From Massilia endophytica (lineage in GTDB: Bacteria; Pseudomonadota; Gammaproteobacteria; Burkholderiales; Burkholderiaceae_D), in NCBI RefSeq assembly GCF_021165955.1, contig NZ_CP088952.1, positions 5,270,001 to 5,334,000 of the forward strand: 64,000 nt of DNA, given 5' to 3'. The notes beneath the pieces are model-generated. The model ran no database searches, was not told the origin of the DNA, and was given only the letters and a program-made list of their open reading frames with translations. Within the stretch, counting starts at the first letter, position 1; each line of letters starts with the position of its first letter. This document shows, in pieces, positions 8,162 through 16,213 of this stretch. A program made the position numbers and the translations under genes.

Positions 8162-9967
8162 ATGTCAATGCGTACTCAATACTGCGGCCTCACCACCGAA
8201 GCACTGCTGGGCCAAACCGTCAGCCTGTGCGGCTGGGTGCACCGTCGCCGCGATCACGGCGGCGTGATCTTCATCGACCTGCGCGACCGCGAAGGCCTGG
8301 TGCAGGTGGTCTGCAATCCGGACCAGGCGGAAGTGTTCAAGGTGGCAGAATCCGTGCGTAACGAGTACTGCCTGCGCGTGACCGGCCTGGTGAAGGACCG
8401 TCTGGCCGGCACCGTGAACGCCAACCTCAAGTCGGGCAAGATCGAAGTGGTGTGCACCCAGCTCGAAGTGCTGAATCCTTCGGTGGCCGTGCCCTTCCAG
8501 CTGGACGACGACAACCTGTCCGAAACCACCCGCCTGACCCACCGCGTGCTGGACCTGCGCCGTCCGCAGATGCAGAACAACCTGCGCCTGCGCTACAAGG
8601 TCACCATGGAAGTGCGCAAGTACCTGGACTCCCTGGGCTTCATCGACATCGAGACCCCGACCCTGACCAAGTCCACGCCGGAAGGCGCGCGCGACTACCT
8701 GGTGCCGTCGCGCGTGAACGCGGGCCAGTTCTTCGCGCTGCCGCAGTCGCCACAGCTGTTCAAGCAGCTGCTGATGGTGGCGAACTTCGACCGCTACTAC
8801 CAGATCACCAAGTGCTTCCGCGACGAAGACCTGCGCGCCGACCGCCAGCCCGAGTTCACCCAGATCGACTGCGAGACCTCCTTCCTGAACGAGCAGGAGA
8901 TCCGCGACCTGTTCGAAGACATGATCCGCAAGGTCTTCAAGAACACCCTGGAAATCGACCTGCCGAACCCCTTCCCGGTGATGAACTTCTCCGAAGCGAT
9001 GGGCAAGTACGGTTCGGACAAGCCGGACATGCGCGTCAAGCTGGAATTCACCGAACTGACCGACGTGATGAAGGACGTGGAGTTCAAGGTCTTCTCCGGC
9101 GCCGCCAACATGCCTAACGGCCGTGTGGTGGGCATGCGCGTGCCGAAGGGCGCGGACATGCCGCGTTCCGAAATCGACGCCTACACCCAGTTCGTGGCCA
9201 TCTACGGCGCCAAGGGCCTGGCCTACATCAAGGTCAACGAGAAGGCCAAGGGCCGCGACGGCCTGCAGTCGCCGATCGTGAAGAACATCCACGACGAAGC
9301 CCTGAACAAGATCCTGGAACTGACGGGCGCCCAGGACGGCGACCTGATCTTCTTCGGCGCCGACAAGGCGAAGATCGTCAACGACGCCATTGGCGCGCTG
9401 CGCGTGAAGATCGGCCACTCCGAATTCGGCAAGGCCAACGGCCTGTTCGACGACGTGTGGGCCCCGCTGTGGGTGATCGACTTCCCGATGTTCGAGTACG
9501 ACGAGGAAGACGACCGCTGGACCGCGACCCACCACCCCTTCACCGCGCCGAAGGACGGCCACGAAGACATGCTGGAGACCAATCCGGGCGCCTGCATTGC
9601 CAAGGCCTACGACATGGTGCTGAACGGCTGGGAACTGGGTGGCGGCTCGATCCGTATCCACCGCGAAGAAGTGCAGTCCAAGGTATTCCGCGCGCTGAAG
9701 ATCGGCGCCGAAGAAGCGCGCCTGAAGTTCGGCTTCCTGCTGGACGCGCTGCAGTACGGCGCGCCTCCGCACGGCGGCCTGGCTTTCGGCCTGGACCGCA
9801 TCGTGACCTTGATGACCAAGTCCGATTCGATCCGCGACGTGATCGCCTTCCCGAAGACCCAGCGCGCCCAGGACCTGCTGACGCACGCTCCGTCGGAAGT
9901 CGACGAGAAGCAGCTGCGCGAGCTCCACATCCGCCTGCGCGCCGCCGAACCGAAAGTCGCCGGCTAA
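8162..9967 (+). CDS. aspS: Aspartyl-tRNA synthetase
   Basis: 601 residues, the normal length of bacterial AspRS. The N-terminal OB-fold anticodon domain starts with RTQYCGLTTEALLGQTVSLCGWVHRRRDHGG. Class II motif 2 is CFRDEDLRADRQPEFTQID (near 218-236), the bacterial GAD insertion follows, and motif 3 is GLAFGLDRIVTLM (near 539). It charges tRNA(Asp), and in many betaproteobacteria the enzyme also charges tRNA(Asn); which type this is cannot be read here. Arg codons are almost all CGC/CGT, as in a highly expressed gene. A strong terminator and then nudB follow. Confidence 0.97.
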   Translation: MSMRTQYCGLTTEALLGQTVSLCGWVHRRRDHGGVIFIDLRDREGLVQVVCNPDQAEVFKVAESVRNEYCLRVTGLVKDRLAGTVNANLKSGKIEVVCTQLEVLNPSVAVPFQLDDDNLSETTRLTHRVLDLRRPQMQNNLRLRYKVTMEVRKYLDSLGFIDIETPTLTKSTPEGARDYLVPSRVNAGQFFALPQSPQLFKQLLMVANFDRYYQITKCFRDEDLRADRQPEFTQIDCETSFLNEQEIRDLFEDMIRKVFKNTLEIDLPNPFPVMNFSEAMGKYGSDKPDMRVKLEFTELTDVMKDVEFKVFSGAANMPNGRVVGMRVPKGADMPRSEIDAYTQFVAIYGAKGLAYIKVNEKAKGRDGLQSPIVKNIHDEALNKILELTGAQDGDLIFFGADKAKIVNDAIGALRVKIGHSEFGKANGLFDDVWAPLWVIDFPMFEYDEEDDRWTATHHPFTAPKDGHEDMLETNPGACIAKAYDMVLNGWELGGGSIRIHREEVQSKVFRALKIGAEEARLKFGFLLDALQYGAPPHGGLAFGLDRIVTLMTKSDSIRDVIAFPKTQRAQDLLTHAPSEVDEKQLRELHIRLRAAEPKVAG

Positions 9968-9971
9968 AAAC

Positions 9972-9999
9972 AAAAGGGCGCCCACAGGCGCCCTTTTTT
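9972..9999 (+). terminator. Rho-independent terminator of aspS
   Basis: AAAAGGGCGCC (9972-9982) pairs with GGCGCCCTTTT (9987-9997) around a CACA loop, and the T-run continues to 9999. It lies 4 bases after the aspS stop. Confidence 0.92.
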
Positions 10000-10008
10000 G
10001 TTGGCAGA

Positions 10009-10051
10009 GGGGACAGACCCTGCTTAGCTCCGCTAACCAGGGTCTGTCCCC
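10009..10051. repeat. Palindromic repeat, copy 3
   Basis: GGGGACAGACCCTG (10009-10022) and CAGGGTCTGTCCCC (10038-10051) form a perfect 14-base stem. The loop between them holds a further TTAGC/GCTAA dyad. Sequence downstream (CCCAGTC...ACCGA.CACAGTCCG to about 10083) also resembles the flank of the 7019-7152 copy, so the repeat unit is longer than the hairpin. Confidence 0.85.
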
Positions 10052-10090
10052 GAAATCCCAGTCGACAACCGAACACAGTCCGTCCGGCAG

Positions 10091-10543
10091 ATGACGTACA
10101 AAATCCCCGAATCCGTCCTAGTAGTCATCCACACCGCCGACCTGGAAGTGCTGCTCATCGAGCGCACCGCCAACCCCGGCTACTGGCAATCCGTCACCGG
10201 CTCCCTCGACGCCATCGACGAGCCGCTGCTCACCACCGCCACCCGCGAGCTCTTCGAAGAAACCGGCATCGTCGCGGACGGCGAGCGCATCAAGCTGCGC
10301 GACTGGGGCATGAGCAACGTCTACGAAATCTACCCCGTCTGGCGCCACCGCTACGCGCCGGGGGTGACGCAGAACACGGAGCACATCTTCAGCGTCGAAG
10401 TCCCGCGCGACATCCCCATCCTGCTCAGCCCGCGCGAGCACACGGCCCACATCTGGCTCCCCTACCTGGAAGCCGCCGACAAATGCTTCAGCCCCTCCAA
10501 CGCCGAAGCCATCCTCCAGCTCCCCCGCCAGTTATCCCGCTGA
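10091..10543 (+). CDS. nudB: Dihydroneopterin triphosphate diphosphatase (Nudix)
   Basis: 150 residues. The Nudix box is present as G-S-L-D-A-I-D-E followed by seven residues and RELFEETGI; the six-residue gap before the first Glu is as I recall NudB-type proteins of betaproteobacteria. The N-terminus KIPESVLVVIHTADLEVLLIERT and the segment PGVTQNTEHIFSVEVP fit NudB, which removes pyrophosphate from dihydroneopterin triphosphate in folate synthesis. The aspS-nudB order is also found in Escherichia coli, which supports the call. Confidence 0.88.
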   Translation: MTYKIPESVLVVIHTADLEVLLIERTANPGYWQSVTGSLDAIDEPLLTTATRELFEETGIVADGERIKLRDWGMSNVYEIYPVWRHRYAPGVTQNTEHIFSVEVPRDIPILLSPREHTAHIWLPYLEAADKCFSPSNAEAILQLPRQLSR

Positions 10544-10610
10544 CCCAGCGCAAATCAAGCGGGCGAACGCGCACTAGCATGACGAGGTCTGCTGTGCGTC
10601 GGAGCTTGCC

Positions 10611-10856
10611 ATGCCCGTTTTGCTGCGCTACAAAGGTAACGTATTCTTCTTTTTCTCAAACGAGGGATTGCCCAGGGAACCGCCGCACGTCCACGTACGG
10701 CACGGGAGCGCGGTGGCCAAGCTCTGGTTGTACCCCAGCGTCTCGGTCGCGGCGGCGCGAGGATTCAATGCAACGGAATTGCGAGAACTTGTGCGCATAG
10801 CGCGCGCCAACCGGCAGCTCTTCATAAAAGCGTGGGAGGATTTTTTCGATGAGTAA
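10611..10856 (+). CDS. DUF4160 protein
   Basis: 81 residues: MPVLLRYKGNVFFFFSNEG, then EPPHVHVRHG and AKLWLYPSVSVA. This is the DUF4160 pattern, whose centre is the conserved PPHVHV histidine motif. It overlaps the following DUF2442 gene by 8 bases. DUF4160/DUF2442 pairs are found widely on bacterial chromosomes and mobile DNA and look like two-gene toxin-antitoxin-type modules, but I know of no firm biochemical role. Its base composition is slightly more AT-rich than its neighbours. Confidence 0.88.
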   Translation: MPVLLRYKGNVFFFFSNEGLPREPPHVHVRHGSAVAKLWLYPSVSVAAARGFNATELRELVRIARANRQLFIKAWEDFFDE

Positions 10857-11106
10857 TTCATTTGCCAGACGAGTGGCCTTCGATGCGGAAAACATGTGGG
10901 TACATATGACCGATGGACGTGTTCTGGGGGTGCCGCTATCCTTCTTCCCCAGGCTTCAGCAGGCGTCCACGGCCGAGCGAGAACAATGGATCATCAGCGG
11001 TGGCGGAACTGGCCTGCACTGGGACGCATTGGATGAGGACATCAGCGTCGAGCACCTGATGCTGGGATATGGAGACCGGACCAGACAGAGTGCGGCATCC
11101 AAGTAG
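10849..11106 (+). CDS. DUF2442 protein
   Basis: 85 residues. The core DGRVLGVPLSFFPRLQQASTAEREQW followed by GTGLHWDALDEDISVEHLM is the DUF2442 signature. The start overlaps the DUF4160 gene by 8 bases, so the two are translationally coupled. The protein is the likely partner of DUF4160, and its small size and acidic C-terminal half would suit a DNA- or partner-binding role. This is inference from the pairing. Confidence 0.88.
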   Translation: MSNSFARRVAFDAENMWVHMTDGRVLGVPLSFFPRLQQASTAEREQWIISGGGTGLHWDALDEDISVEHLMLGYGDRTRQSAASK

Positions 11107-11176
11107 GCGCCTTCAACCGTGCCGCCGCCGCACAATTGAATCGGAGTAAGAGTCTTCTTGGCGCTACAATAATTCC

Positions 11177-11983
11177 ATGAAGATTCGCGTCGCCACCTAC
11201 AACATCCACAAGGGCATGTCCTACCGCAGCCATCCGCGGGTGCACGCCCTCAAGCAGGCGATCGCGGCCTTCGAGGCGGACCTGATCTTCCTGCAGGAAG
11301 TCCAGGGCCAGCACGACCGCATTGCGGCGCGCTACGGCGAGGAGCGGCATGGCCACCGCCACTGGCCCCAGGGCAGCCAGCACGAGTTCTTCGCGGGCGA
11401 GTCGCACCAGTCCGTCTACGGCCTGAACGCGCAGTACGACCACGGCCACCACGGCAATGCCCTGCTGACCCGCTGGCCCATCCAGAAGTGGACCAATACG
11501 GATATCTCCGACCACGCCTACGAGGCGCGCGGCATCCTGCACTCCATCGTGGAGACGCCCAAGGGCATCGTGCACTGCTACGTGATCCACCTGGGCCTGT
11601 TCGAGCGAAGCCGGGTGCGCCAGGTGGATGCCCTGATCGATGCGGTCAACCTGTCCGCCCCGAATAACGAGCCGGTGATCATCGCCGGCGATTTCAACGA
11701 CTGGCGCAATACCTTAAGCGCCAAACTGCGCAAGGCGCTGGGAGTGGTTGAGGTGTTTGACGAGATCGGCTCCGGCTCCAGCCTGGGCGACCTGGTCCGT
11801 ACCCTGGCCCGGAAAAAGGCGGCGATCCGTCCGGCCCGCACCTTCCCCGCTGCCTTGCCCTTCTTTCGCCTGGATCGCATCTACGTGCGCGGCTTCAAGG
11901 TAGAATCGGCTGAGGTCCTGCACGGCCAGTTGTGGGCCAAGCTGTCCGACCATGCGCCGATCGTGGCTACCTTAAAACTCTAG
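11177..11983 (+). CDS. Endonuclease/exonuclease/phosphatase family protein (YbhP-like)
   Basis: 268 residues with the full set of EEP catalytic motifs: RVATYNIHKGM, FLQEVQGQ, a CYVIHLGLFERSR His region, IIAGDFNDW and SDHAPIVATL at the C-terminus. These metal-dependent enzymes cut phosphodiester or phosphate ester bonds in DNA, lipids or inositol phosphates. It lies 6 bases before clsB, the same pairing as ybhP-clsB in Escherichia coli, so a role on phospholipid-related substrates is plausible. A TACAAT ends 6 bases before the ATG and no ribosome site is visible, so the message may be leaderless. Confidence 0.9.
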   Translation: MKIRVATYNIHKGMSYRSHPRVHALKQAIAAFEADLIFLQEVQGQHDRIAARYGEERHGHRHWPQGSQHEFFAGESHQSVYGLNAQYDHGHHGNALLTRWPIQKWTNTDISDHAYEARGILHSIVETPKGIVHCYVIHLGLFERSRVRQVDALIDAVNLSAPNNEPVIIAGDFNDWRNTLSAKLRKALGVVEVFDEIGSGSSLGDLVRTLARKKAAIRPARTFPAALPFFRLDRIYVRGFKVESAEVLHGQLWAKLSDHAPIVATLKL

Positions 11984-11989
11984 CGACAC

Positions 11990-13153
11990 ATGCGTCCTGT
12001 CGATTTCATCGCCGATAACGAAGTCACCCTCCTGCACTGCGGCACCGATTACTTCCCCGCCCTGGTCGAAGCCATCGATGCCGCGCAGTACGATATCTAC
12101 TTCGAGACCTATATCTTCGCGGACGATGAAACCGGGCAGCGCGTGCTGGCGGCACTGATGGCGGCGGCAAAGAGGGGCGTTGCGGTGCGCATGATCACCG
12201 ACTGGTTCGGCACCGGCCACAGCCAGGTGAGCCGCATGCATGCGCAACTGCTCGAAGCCGGGGTCGAGCACCGCATTTTCAATCCCTGGTTTCTGCGCGG
12301 CGTCACGCGCACCCATCGCAAAGTGTGCGTGGTGGATCGCTCCCTGGCCTTCGTCGGCGGCATCAATATCAACGACGACATGTTCTGCGACTACGACCAC
12401 AGCATCCCCCTGAGCGCGCCGCGCTGGGACTTCGCCGTGGCCGTGCGCGGCCCACTGGTGGCGGCCATCCACCAGGAAGCGGCGGCGCAATGGCAGCGGT
12501 TGGGGAAGATGTCGGTTGTCAGGCGTATCGGGCTTTACCGCGACATGCGCAAGGTCGATAAGATCAGCCGCGAAGCCTTGGTGCAGGCCGGCTTCGTGGT
12601 GCGCGACAACCTGCGCAACCGCATGACCATCCAGCGCGCCTACCTGAAGGCCCTGGGCCGGGCCCGCAAGAGCGTGCTCATCGCCAATCCCTATTTCGCG
12701 CCCGGCCGCAAATTCCGCCGCGCCCTCTCGCAGGCCGCGCAGCGCGGCGTGGAGGTGGTGCTGCTCATCGGCGTGGGCGAGATCTGGCTGCAGGACGCCG
12801 TGGCCCATTCCTTCTACCCCAAGCTCCTTGCCTCCGGCGTTAAAGTGGTGGAATATCACAAGACCCAGTTGCATGCGAAGGTCGCGGTGATCGACGACGA
12901 CTGGGCCACGGTAGGTTCCAGCAATGTCGACGGCCTGAGCCTGTTCCTGAACCAGGAAGCGAACGTCGTCATCAAGGACGCCGCCTTCGCCCGCAGCCTG
13001 CGCGAGCATATCGAGCGGGCGGTGGCGGAGGGCGTGGTCATCCATGCGCACGACTTCGCCCACGTGGGCCGCTTCCGCCGCATCGGCTACGAGGTGGCGT
13101 ACGTGTTCTACCGTACGCTGATGCGCATCTTTGCAGTAGGAAAATACGCTTGA
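11990..13153 (+). CDS. clsB: Cardiolipin synthase B
   Basis: 387 residues with two phospholipase D HKD motifs, HRKVCVVD (about residue 105) and HAKVAVIDDDW (about 302), each followed by the VGG/VGSSN segment. The lack of N-terminal membrane spans and the pairing with an EEP-family gene fit ClsB rather than ClsA. It makes cardiolipin at the inner membrane, from phosphatidylglycerol or by PG/PE condensation. The C-terminus ends RIGYEVAYVFYRTLMRIFAVGKYA, a likely membrane-associating helix. The stop overlaps the next gene's TTG start. Confidence 0.93.
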   Translation: MRPVDFIADNEVTLLHCGTDYFPALVEAIDAAQYDIYFETYIFADDETGQRVLAALMAAAKRGVAVRMITDWFGTGHSQVSRMHAQLLEAGVEHRIFNPWFLRGVTRTHRKVCVVDRSLAFVGGININDDMFCDYDHSIPLSAPRWDFAVAVRGPLVAAIHQEAAAQWQRLGKMSVVRRIGLYRDMRKVDKISREALVQAGFVVRDNLRNRMTIQRAYLKALGRARKSVLIANPYFAPGRKFRRALSQAAQRGVEVVLLIGVGEIWLQDAVAHSFYPKLLASGVKVVEYHKTQLHAKVAVIDDDWATVGSSNVDGLSLFLNQEANVVIKDAAFARSLREHIERAVAEGVVIHAHDFAHVGRFRRIGYEVAYVFYRTLMRIFAVGKYA

Positions 13154-13533
13154 AAGACAATGTACGCATCGACAAATGGCTGTGGGCCGCGCGCTTCTTC
13201 AAGACCCGCCAGCTGGCCATCGACGCCATCGACAACGGCCGCGTGAAGATCGGCGGCGACCGCATCAAGCCCGCCCGCACCATCAGGCTGGGCGAGCGCC
13301 TCCACATCGACAACGGCTCGGACGAATGGGAGGTGCTGGTGGTGGGCATCAGCGACCAGCGCCAGTCCGCGCCCATCGCCCGCACCCTGTACGAAGAAAG
13401 CGAAGCCTCCATCGCGCGGCGCCAGAAAGAACAGGACCGCCGCCGCCTCTTCCACGAGCCGGGCGCCGACATCAAGGGCCGCCCCACCAAGCGCGACCGC
13501 CGCCTCCTCGACCGCGCCGCCAGCGACGAATAA
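13150..13533 (+). CDS. hslR: S4-domain RNA-binding protein, Hsp15-like
   Basis: 127 residues from a TTG start at 13150. An AGGA about 8 bases upstream supports it, and no in-frame ATG exists near. The N-terminal S4 domain is clear (VRIDKWLWAARFFKTRQLAIDAIDNGRVKIGG). The C-terminal half is highly basic (RRQKEQDRRRLF, then KGRPTKRDRRLLDR). Hsp15 binds 50S subunits carrying stalled nascent chains and helps recycle them. The start overlaps the clsB stop, so both are on one transcript. Gene symbol follows the family; strict orthology is not proven. Confidence 0.85.
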   Translation: MKDNVRIDKWLWAARFFKTRQLAIDAIDNGRVKIGGDRIKPARTIRLGERLHIDNGSDEWEVLVVGISDQRQSAPIARTLYEESEASIARRQKEQDRRRLFHEPGADIKGRPTKRDRRLLDRAASDE

Positions 13534-13536
13534 AAA

Positions 13537-13567
13537 TTTCTTAAAGGGGTCTGTCCCCTTTAAGAAA
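13537..13567. repeat. Palindromic repeat, copy 4, and likely terminator of the hslR transcript
   Basis: TTTCTTAAAGGGG (13537-13549) pairs with CCCCTTTAAGAAA (13555-13567) around TCTGT, so the core reads GGGGTCTGTCCCC as in the other copies. The hairpin begins 4 bases after the hslR stop. The AT outer stem differs from the other copies. Confidence 0.8.
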
Positions 13568-13610
13568 ATGTTGCCATTCAACAATAGAACGGCGGCTCTA
13601 AATATCCCGT

Positions 13611-13652
13611 TTGACTTTTGTGCCGTACTGGATAATAGTACGAGCGTTCGTA
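13611..13652 (+). promoter_or_regulatory. Promoter and candidate operator of the TetR-led fatty acid locus
   Basis: TTGACT (13611-13616) and TAATAG (13633-13638) are 16 bases apart. Directly downstream, TACGA-N4-TCGTA (13639-13652) is an imperfect-core palindrome placed over the expected transcription start. The surrounding 150 bases are much more AT-rich than the flanking genes. Binding by the adjacent TetR-family protein is inferred from position. Confidence 0.6.
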
Positions 13653-13722
13653 ATTTTTTTTCACACGAAGCCAACTCATGGAGCGAGAATAAGTTTCTTG
13701 TTTCGCTTTATGGGTTCTTACC

Positions 13723-14346
13723 GTGAGTGCCATTCTTATTAATACTTCGACAAAATTTATGCGCAAGGGTGAGATGACCCGCGCCGCCATCCTGGACGTG
13801 GCCCTGGAGCTCGCCAGCCGTGACGGCCTGGAGGGTCTGACCATTGGCTTGTTGGCGGATAAGATGAACATGAGCAAGTCCGGCGTGTTCGCTCACTTCG
13901 GCTCGCGTGAAGACTTGCAACTGGAAGTGTTGAAGCTGTACCACCGCCGTTTCGAGCAGGAAGTGTTTTACCCCAGCATCAAGGAGCCCCGCGGCCTGCC
14001 GCGCCTGCGCGCCATGTTTGCCCACTGGGTCAAGCGCGTGAGCGTGGAGATCGCCTCGGGCTGCATCTATATCAGCGGCGCGGTGGAGTACGACGACCGC
14101 CCCGGTCCCATCCGCGAGGCCCTGGTGGCCATGGTGGGCGCCTGGCAGCAGGCCCTCCTGCGCGCCGCCAACCAGGCCAAGGACTGCGGCCACCTGAAGC
14201 CGGATACCGATACGCAGCAGCTGGTGTATGAGATGTATGGCCTCATCCTCGCCGTCCACCACGATGCGCGCTTCCTGCGCATTCCGGGCGCCGTGGAGCG
14301 GGCCAGCGTTGGCTTCAACCGTCTGATCGAGAATTACCAATCCTAG
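13723..14346 (+). CDS. TetR/AcrR family regulator
   Basis: 207 residues from GTG 13723, or 195 from ATG 13759 (MRKGEMTR); neither has a clear ribosome site, and the second matches the usual family start. The N-terminal helix-turn-helix is TRAAILDVALELASRDGLEGLTIG, then LADKMNMSKSGVFAHFGSREDL. The C-terminal ligand domain begins near residue 75. It lies 49 bases before an acyl-CoA dehydrogenase gene and heads a beta-oxidation cluster, so it probably represses this cluster and responds to acyl-CoA, as FadR/PsrA-type TetR proteins do. A palindrome over its own promoter suggests autoregulation. Confidence 0.9.
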   Translation: MSAILINTSTKFMRKGEMTRAAILDVALELASRDGLEGLTIGLLADKMNMSKSGVFAHFGSREDLQLEVLKLYHRRFEQEVFYPSIKEPRGLPRLRAMFAHWVKRVSVEIASGCIYISGAVEYDDRPGPIREALVAMVGAWQQALLRAANQAKDCGHLKPDTDTQQLVYEMYGLILAVHHDARFLRIPGAVERASVGFNRLIENYQS

Positions 14347-14395
14347 CGCCGCGCTTCCGCGCTGCCTTCAATAATCGTTTCGTCAGGAGATAAAC

Positions 14396-16198
14396 ATGGG
14401 TCAATACGTCGCGCCAATCCGGGATATGCAGTTCGTGCTGCATGAGTTCCTGAAGGTGGAAGAGCAGCTCAAGGAACTGCCGGCTCACGCTGAGACCGAT
14501 GCGGACATCATCAACCAGGTGCTGGAAGAGGGCGCGAAGTTCACCTCGGAAGTGCTGTTCCCCCTGAACCACTCCGGCGACCGCGAAGGCTGCCACCACG
14601 ACGCGGCCGCCAAGACCGTCACCACGCCCAAGGGCTACAAGGAAGCGTACAAGCAGTACGTGGAAGGCGGCTGGGCCGCGCTGGCCTGCGATCCCGAATA
14701 CGGCGGCCAGGGCCTGCCCGTCGTGCTGAACAACTCCTTCTACGAGATGCTGAACTCCTCCAACCAGGCCTGGACCATGTATCCCGGCCTGTCGCACGGC
14801 GCCTACGAGTGCCTGAAGGAGCACGGCACCGACGACCAGAAAAAGATCTACCTGCCGAAGCTCGTCTCCGGCGAGTGGACCGGCACCATGTGCCTGACCG
14901 AACCGCACTGCGGCACCGACCTGGGCCTGCTGCGCACCAAGGCCGTGCCGAACAGCGACGGTTCCTGGACCATCACCGGCAACAAAATCTTCATCTCGGC
15001 CGGTGAGCACGACATGTCCGAGAACATCCTGCATCTGGTGCTGGCCCGCGTGCCGGACGCGCCGGAAGGCTCGAAAGGCATCTCGCTCTTCCTTGTGCCG
15101 AAGTTCCTGCCGAACGCCGACGGTTCCGTGGGCGAGCGCAATCCTATCTTCTGCGGCGCCATCGAAGAGAAGATGGGCATCCACGGCAACTCCACCTGCC
15201 AGATGAACCTGGACGGCGCGAAGGGCTGGATCATCGGCCAGCCGAACAAGGGCCTGAACGCCATGTTCGTGTTCATGAATGCCGCCCGTCTTGGCGTGGG
15301 CATGCAGTCCCTGGGCCTGACCGAAGTGGCCTACCAGAACGCGCTGGTGTACGCCAAGGACCGCCTGCAGATGCGCTCCCTCTCCGGCGTGAAGGCTCCG
15401 GACAAGCCAGCCGACCCGATCATCGTGCACCCTGACGTGCGTCGCATGCTGCTCACCGCCAAGGCCTACGCCGAAGGCGGCCGCGCCTTTACGTCCTATG
15501 TGGCGCTGCAGATCGACCGCGAACTGAACCACCCCGACGAAGAAGTGCGCAAGGACGCCGCCGACGAAGTCGCGCTGCTCACGCCTATCGTCAAGGCCTT
15601 CATCACCGACAACGGCTGGATCGCCACCTCGGAAGCCATGCAGGTGTACGGCGGCCACGGCTACATCAGCGAGTGGGGCATGGAGCAGTATGTGCGCGAC
15701 GCGCGCATCAACCTGATTTACGAAGGCACGAACACCGTGCAGTCGCTGGACCTCCTGGGCCGCAAGATCCTCATGGACAACGGCGCCAAGCTGCGCAAGT
15801 TCGGCGAGAAGATCAAGGCCTTCGTGGAAGAACACGGTACGGATGAAGCCATGTCCGAGTTCATCACCCCACTGGGCGACCTGGGCGACAAGGTTGGCAA
15901 GCTGACCATGGAAATCGGCATGAAGGCCTTCCAGAACCAGGATGAGGTAGGCGCTGCCGCAGTGCCTTACCTGCGCGTGGTGGGCCATCTGGTGTACAGC
16001 TACTTCTTCGCGCAGATGGCGAAGATCGCACTGGAAAAGCAGGGGGCCGCCGAGGCACAGGGCGACAACTTCTACAAAGCCAAGCTGGCAACCGCGCGCT
16101 TCTACTTTGCACGCCTGCAGCCGGAAACCGCAATGCTGATTCGCCAGGCCCGCTCGGGCGCCGCTTCGCTGATGGCGCTGGATGCTGACCTGTTCTAA
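14396..16198 (+). CDS. Acyl-CoA dehydrogenase
   Basis: 600 residues with AGGAGA ahead of the ATG. It has the extended acyl-CoA dehydrogenase layout with an extra C-terminal domain. FAD/substrate motifs include MCLTEPHCGTDLGLLRTKA and a VYGGHGYISEWGMEQYVRDARI segment, and the catalytic Glu lies in LIYEGTNTVQSLDLLGRKIL. It oxidises acyl-CoA to trans-2-enoyl-CoA and passes electrons to ETF. It is the first enzyme gene of the cluster and is followed 15 bases later by the bifunctional hydratase/dehydrogenase. Confidence 0.95.
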   Translation: MGQYVAPIRDMQFVLHEFLKVEEQLKELPAHAETDADIINQVLEEGAKFTSEVLFPLNHSGDREGCHHDAAAKTVTTPKGYKEAYKQYVEGGWAALACDPEYGGQGLPVVLNNSFYEMLNSSNQAWTMYPGLSHGAYECLKEHGTDDQKKIYLPKLVSGEWTGTMCLTEPHCGTDLGLLRTKAVPNSDGSWTITGNKIFISAGEHDMSENILHLVLARVPDAPEGSKGISLFLVPKFLPNADGSVGERNPIFCGAIEEKMGIHGNSTCQMNLDGAKGWIIGQPNKGLNAMFVFMNAARLGVGMQSLGLTEVAYQNALVYAKDRLQMRSLSGVKAPDKPADPIIVHPDVRRMLLTAKAYAEGGRAFTSYVALQIDRELNHPDEEVRKDAADEVALLTPIVKAFITDNGWIATSEAMQVYGGHGYISEWGMEQYVRDARINLIYEGTNTVQSLDLLGRKILMDNGAKLRKFGEKIKAFVEEHGTDEAMSEFITPLGDLGDKVGKLTMEIGMKAFQNQDEVGAAAVPYLRVVGHLVYSYFFAQMAKIALEKQGAAEAQGDNFYKAKLATARFYFARLQPETAMLIRQARSGAASLMALDADLF

Positions 16199-16213
16199 GA
16201 GATAGAGGAAAAC

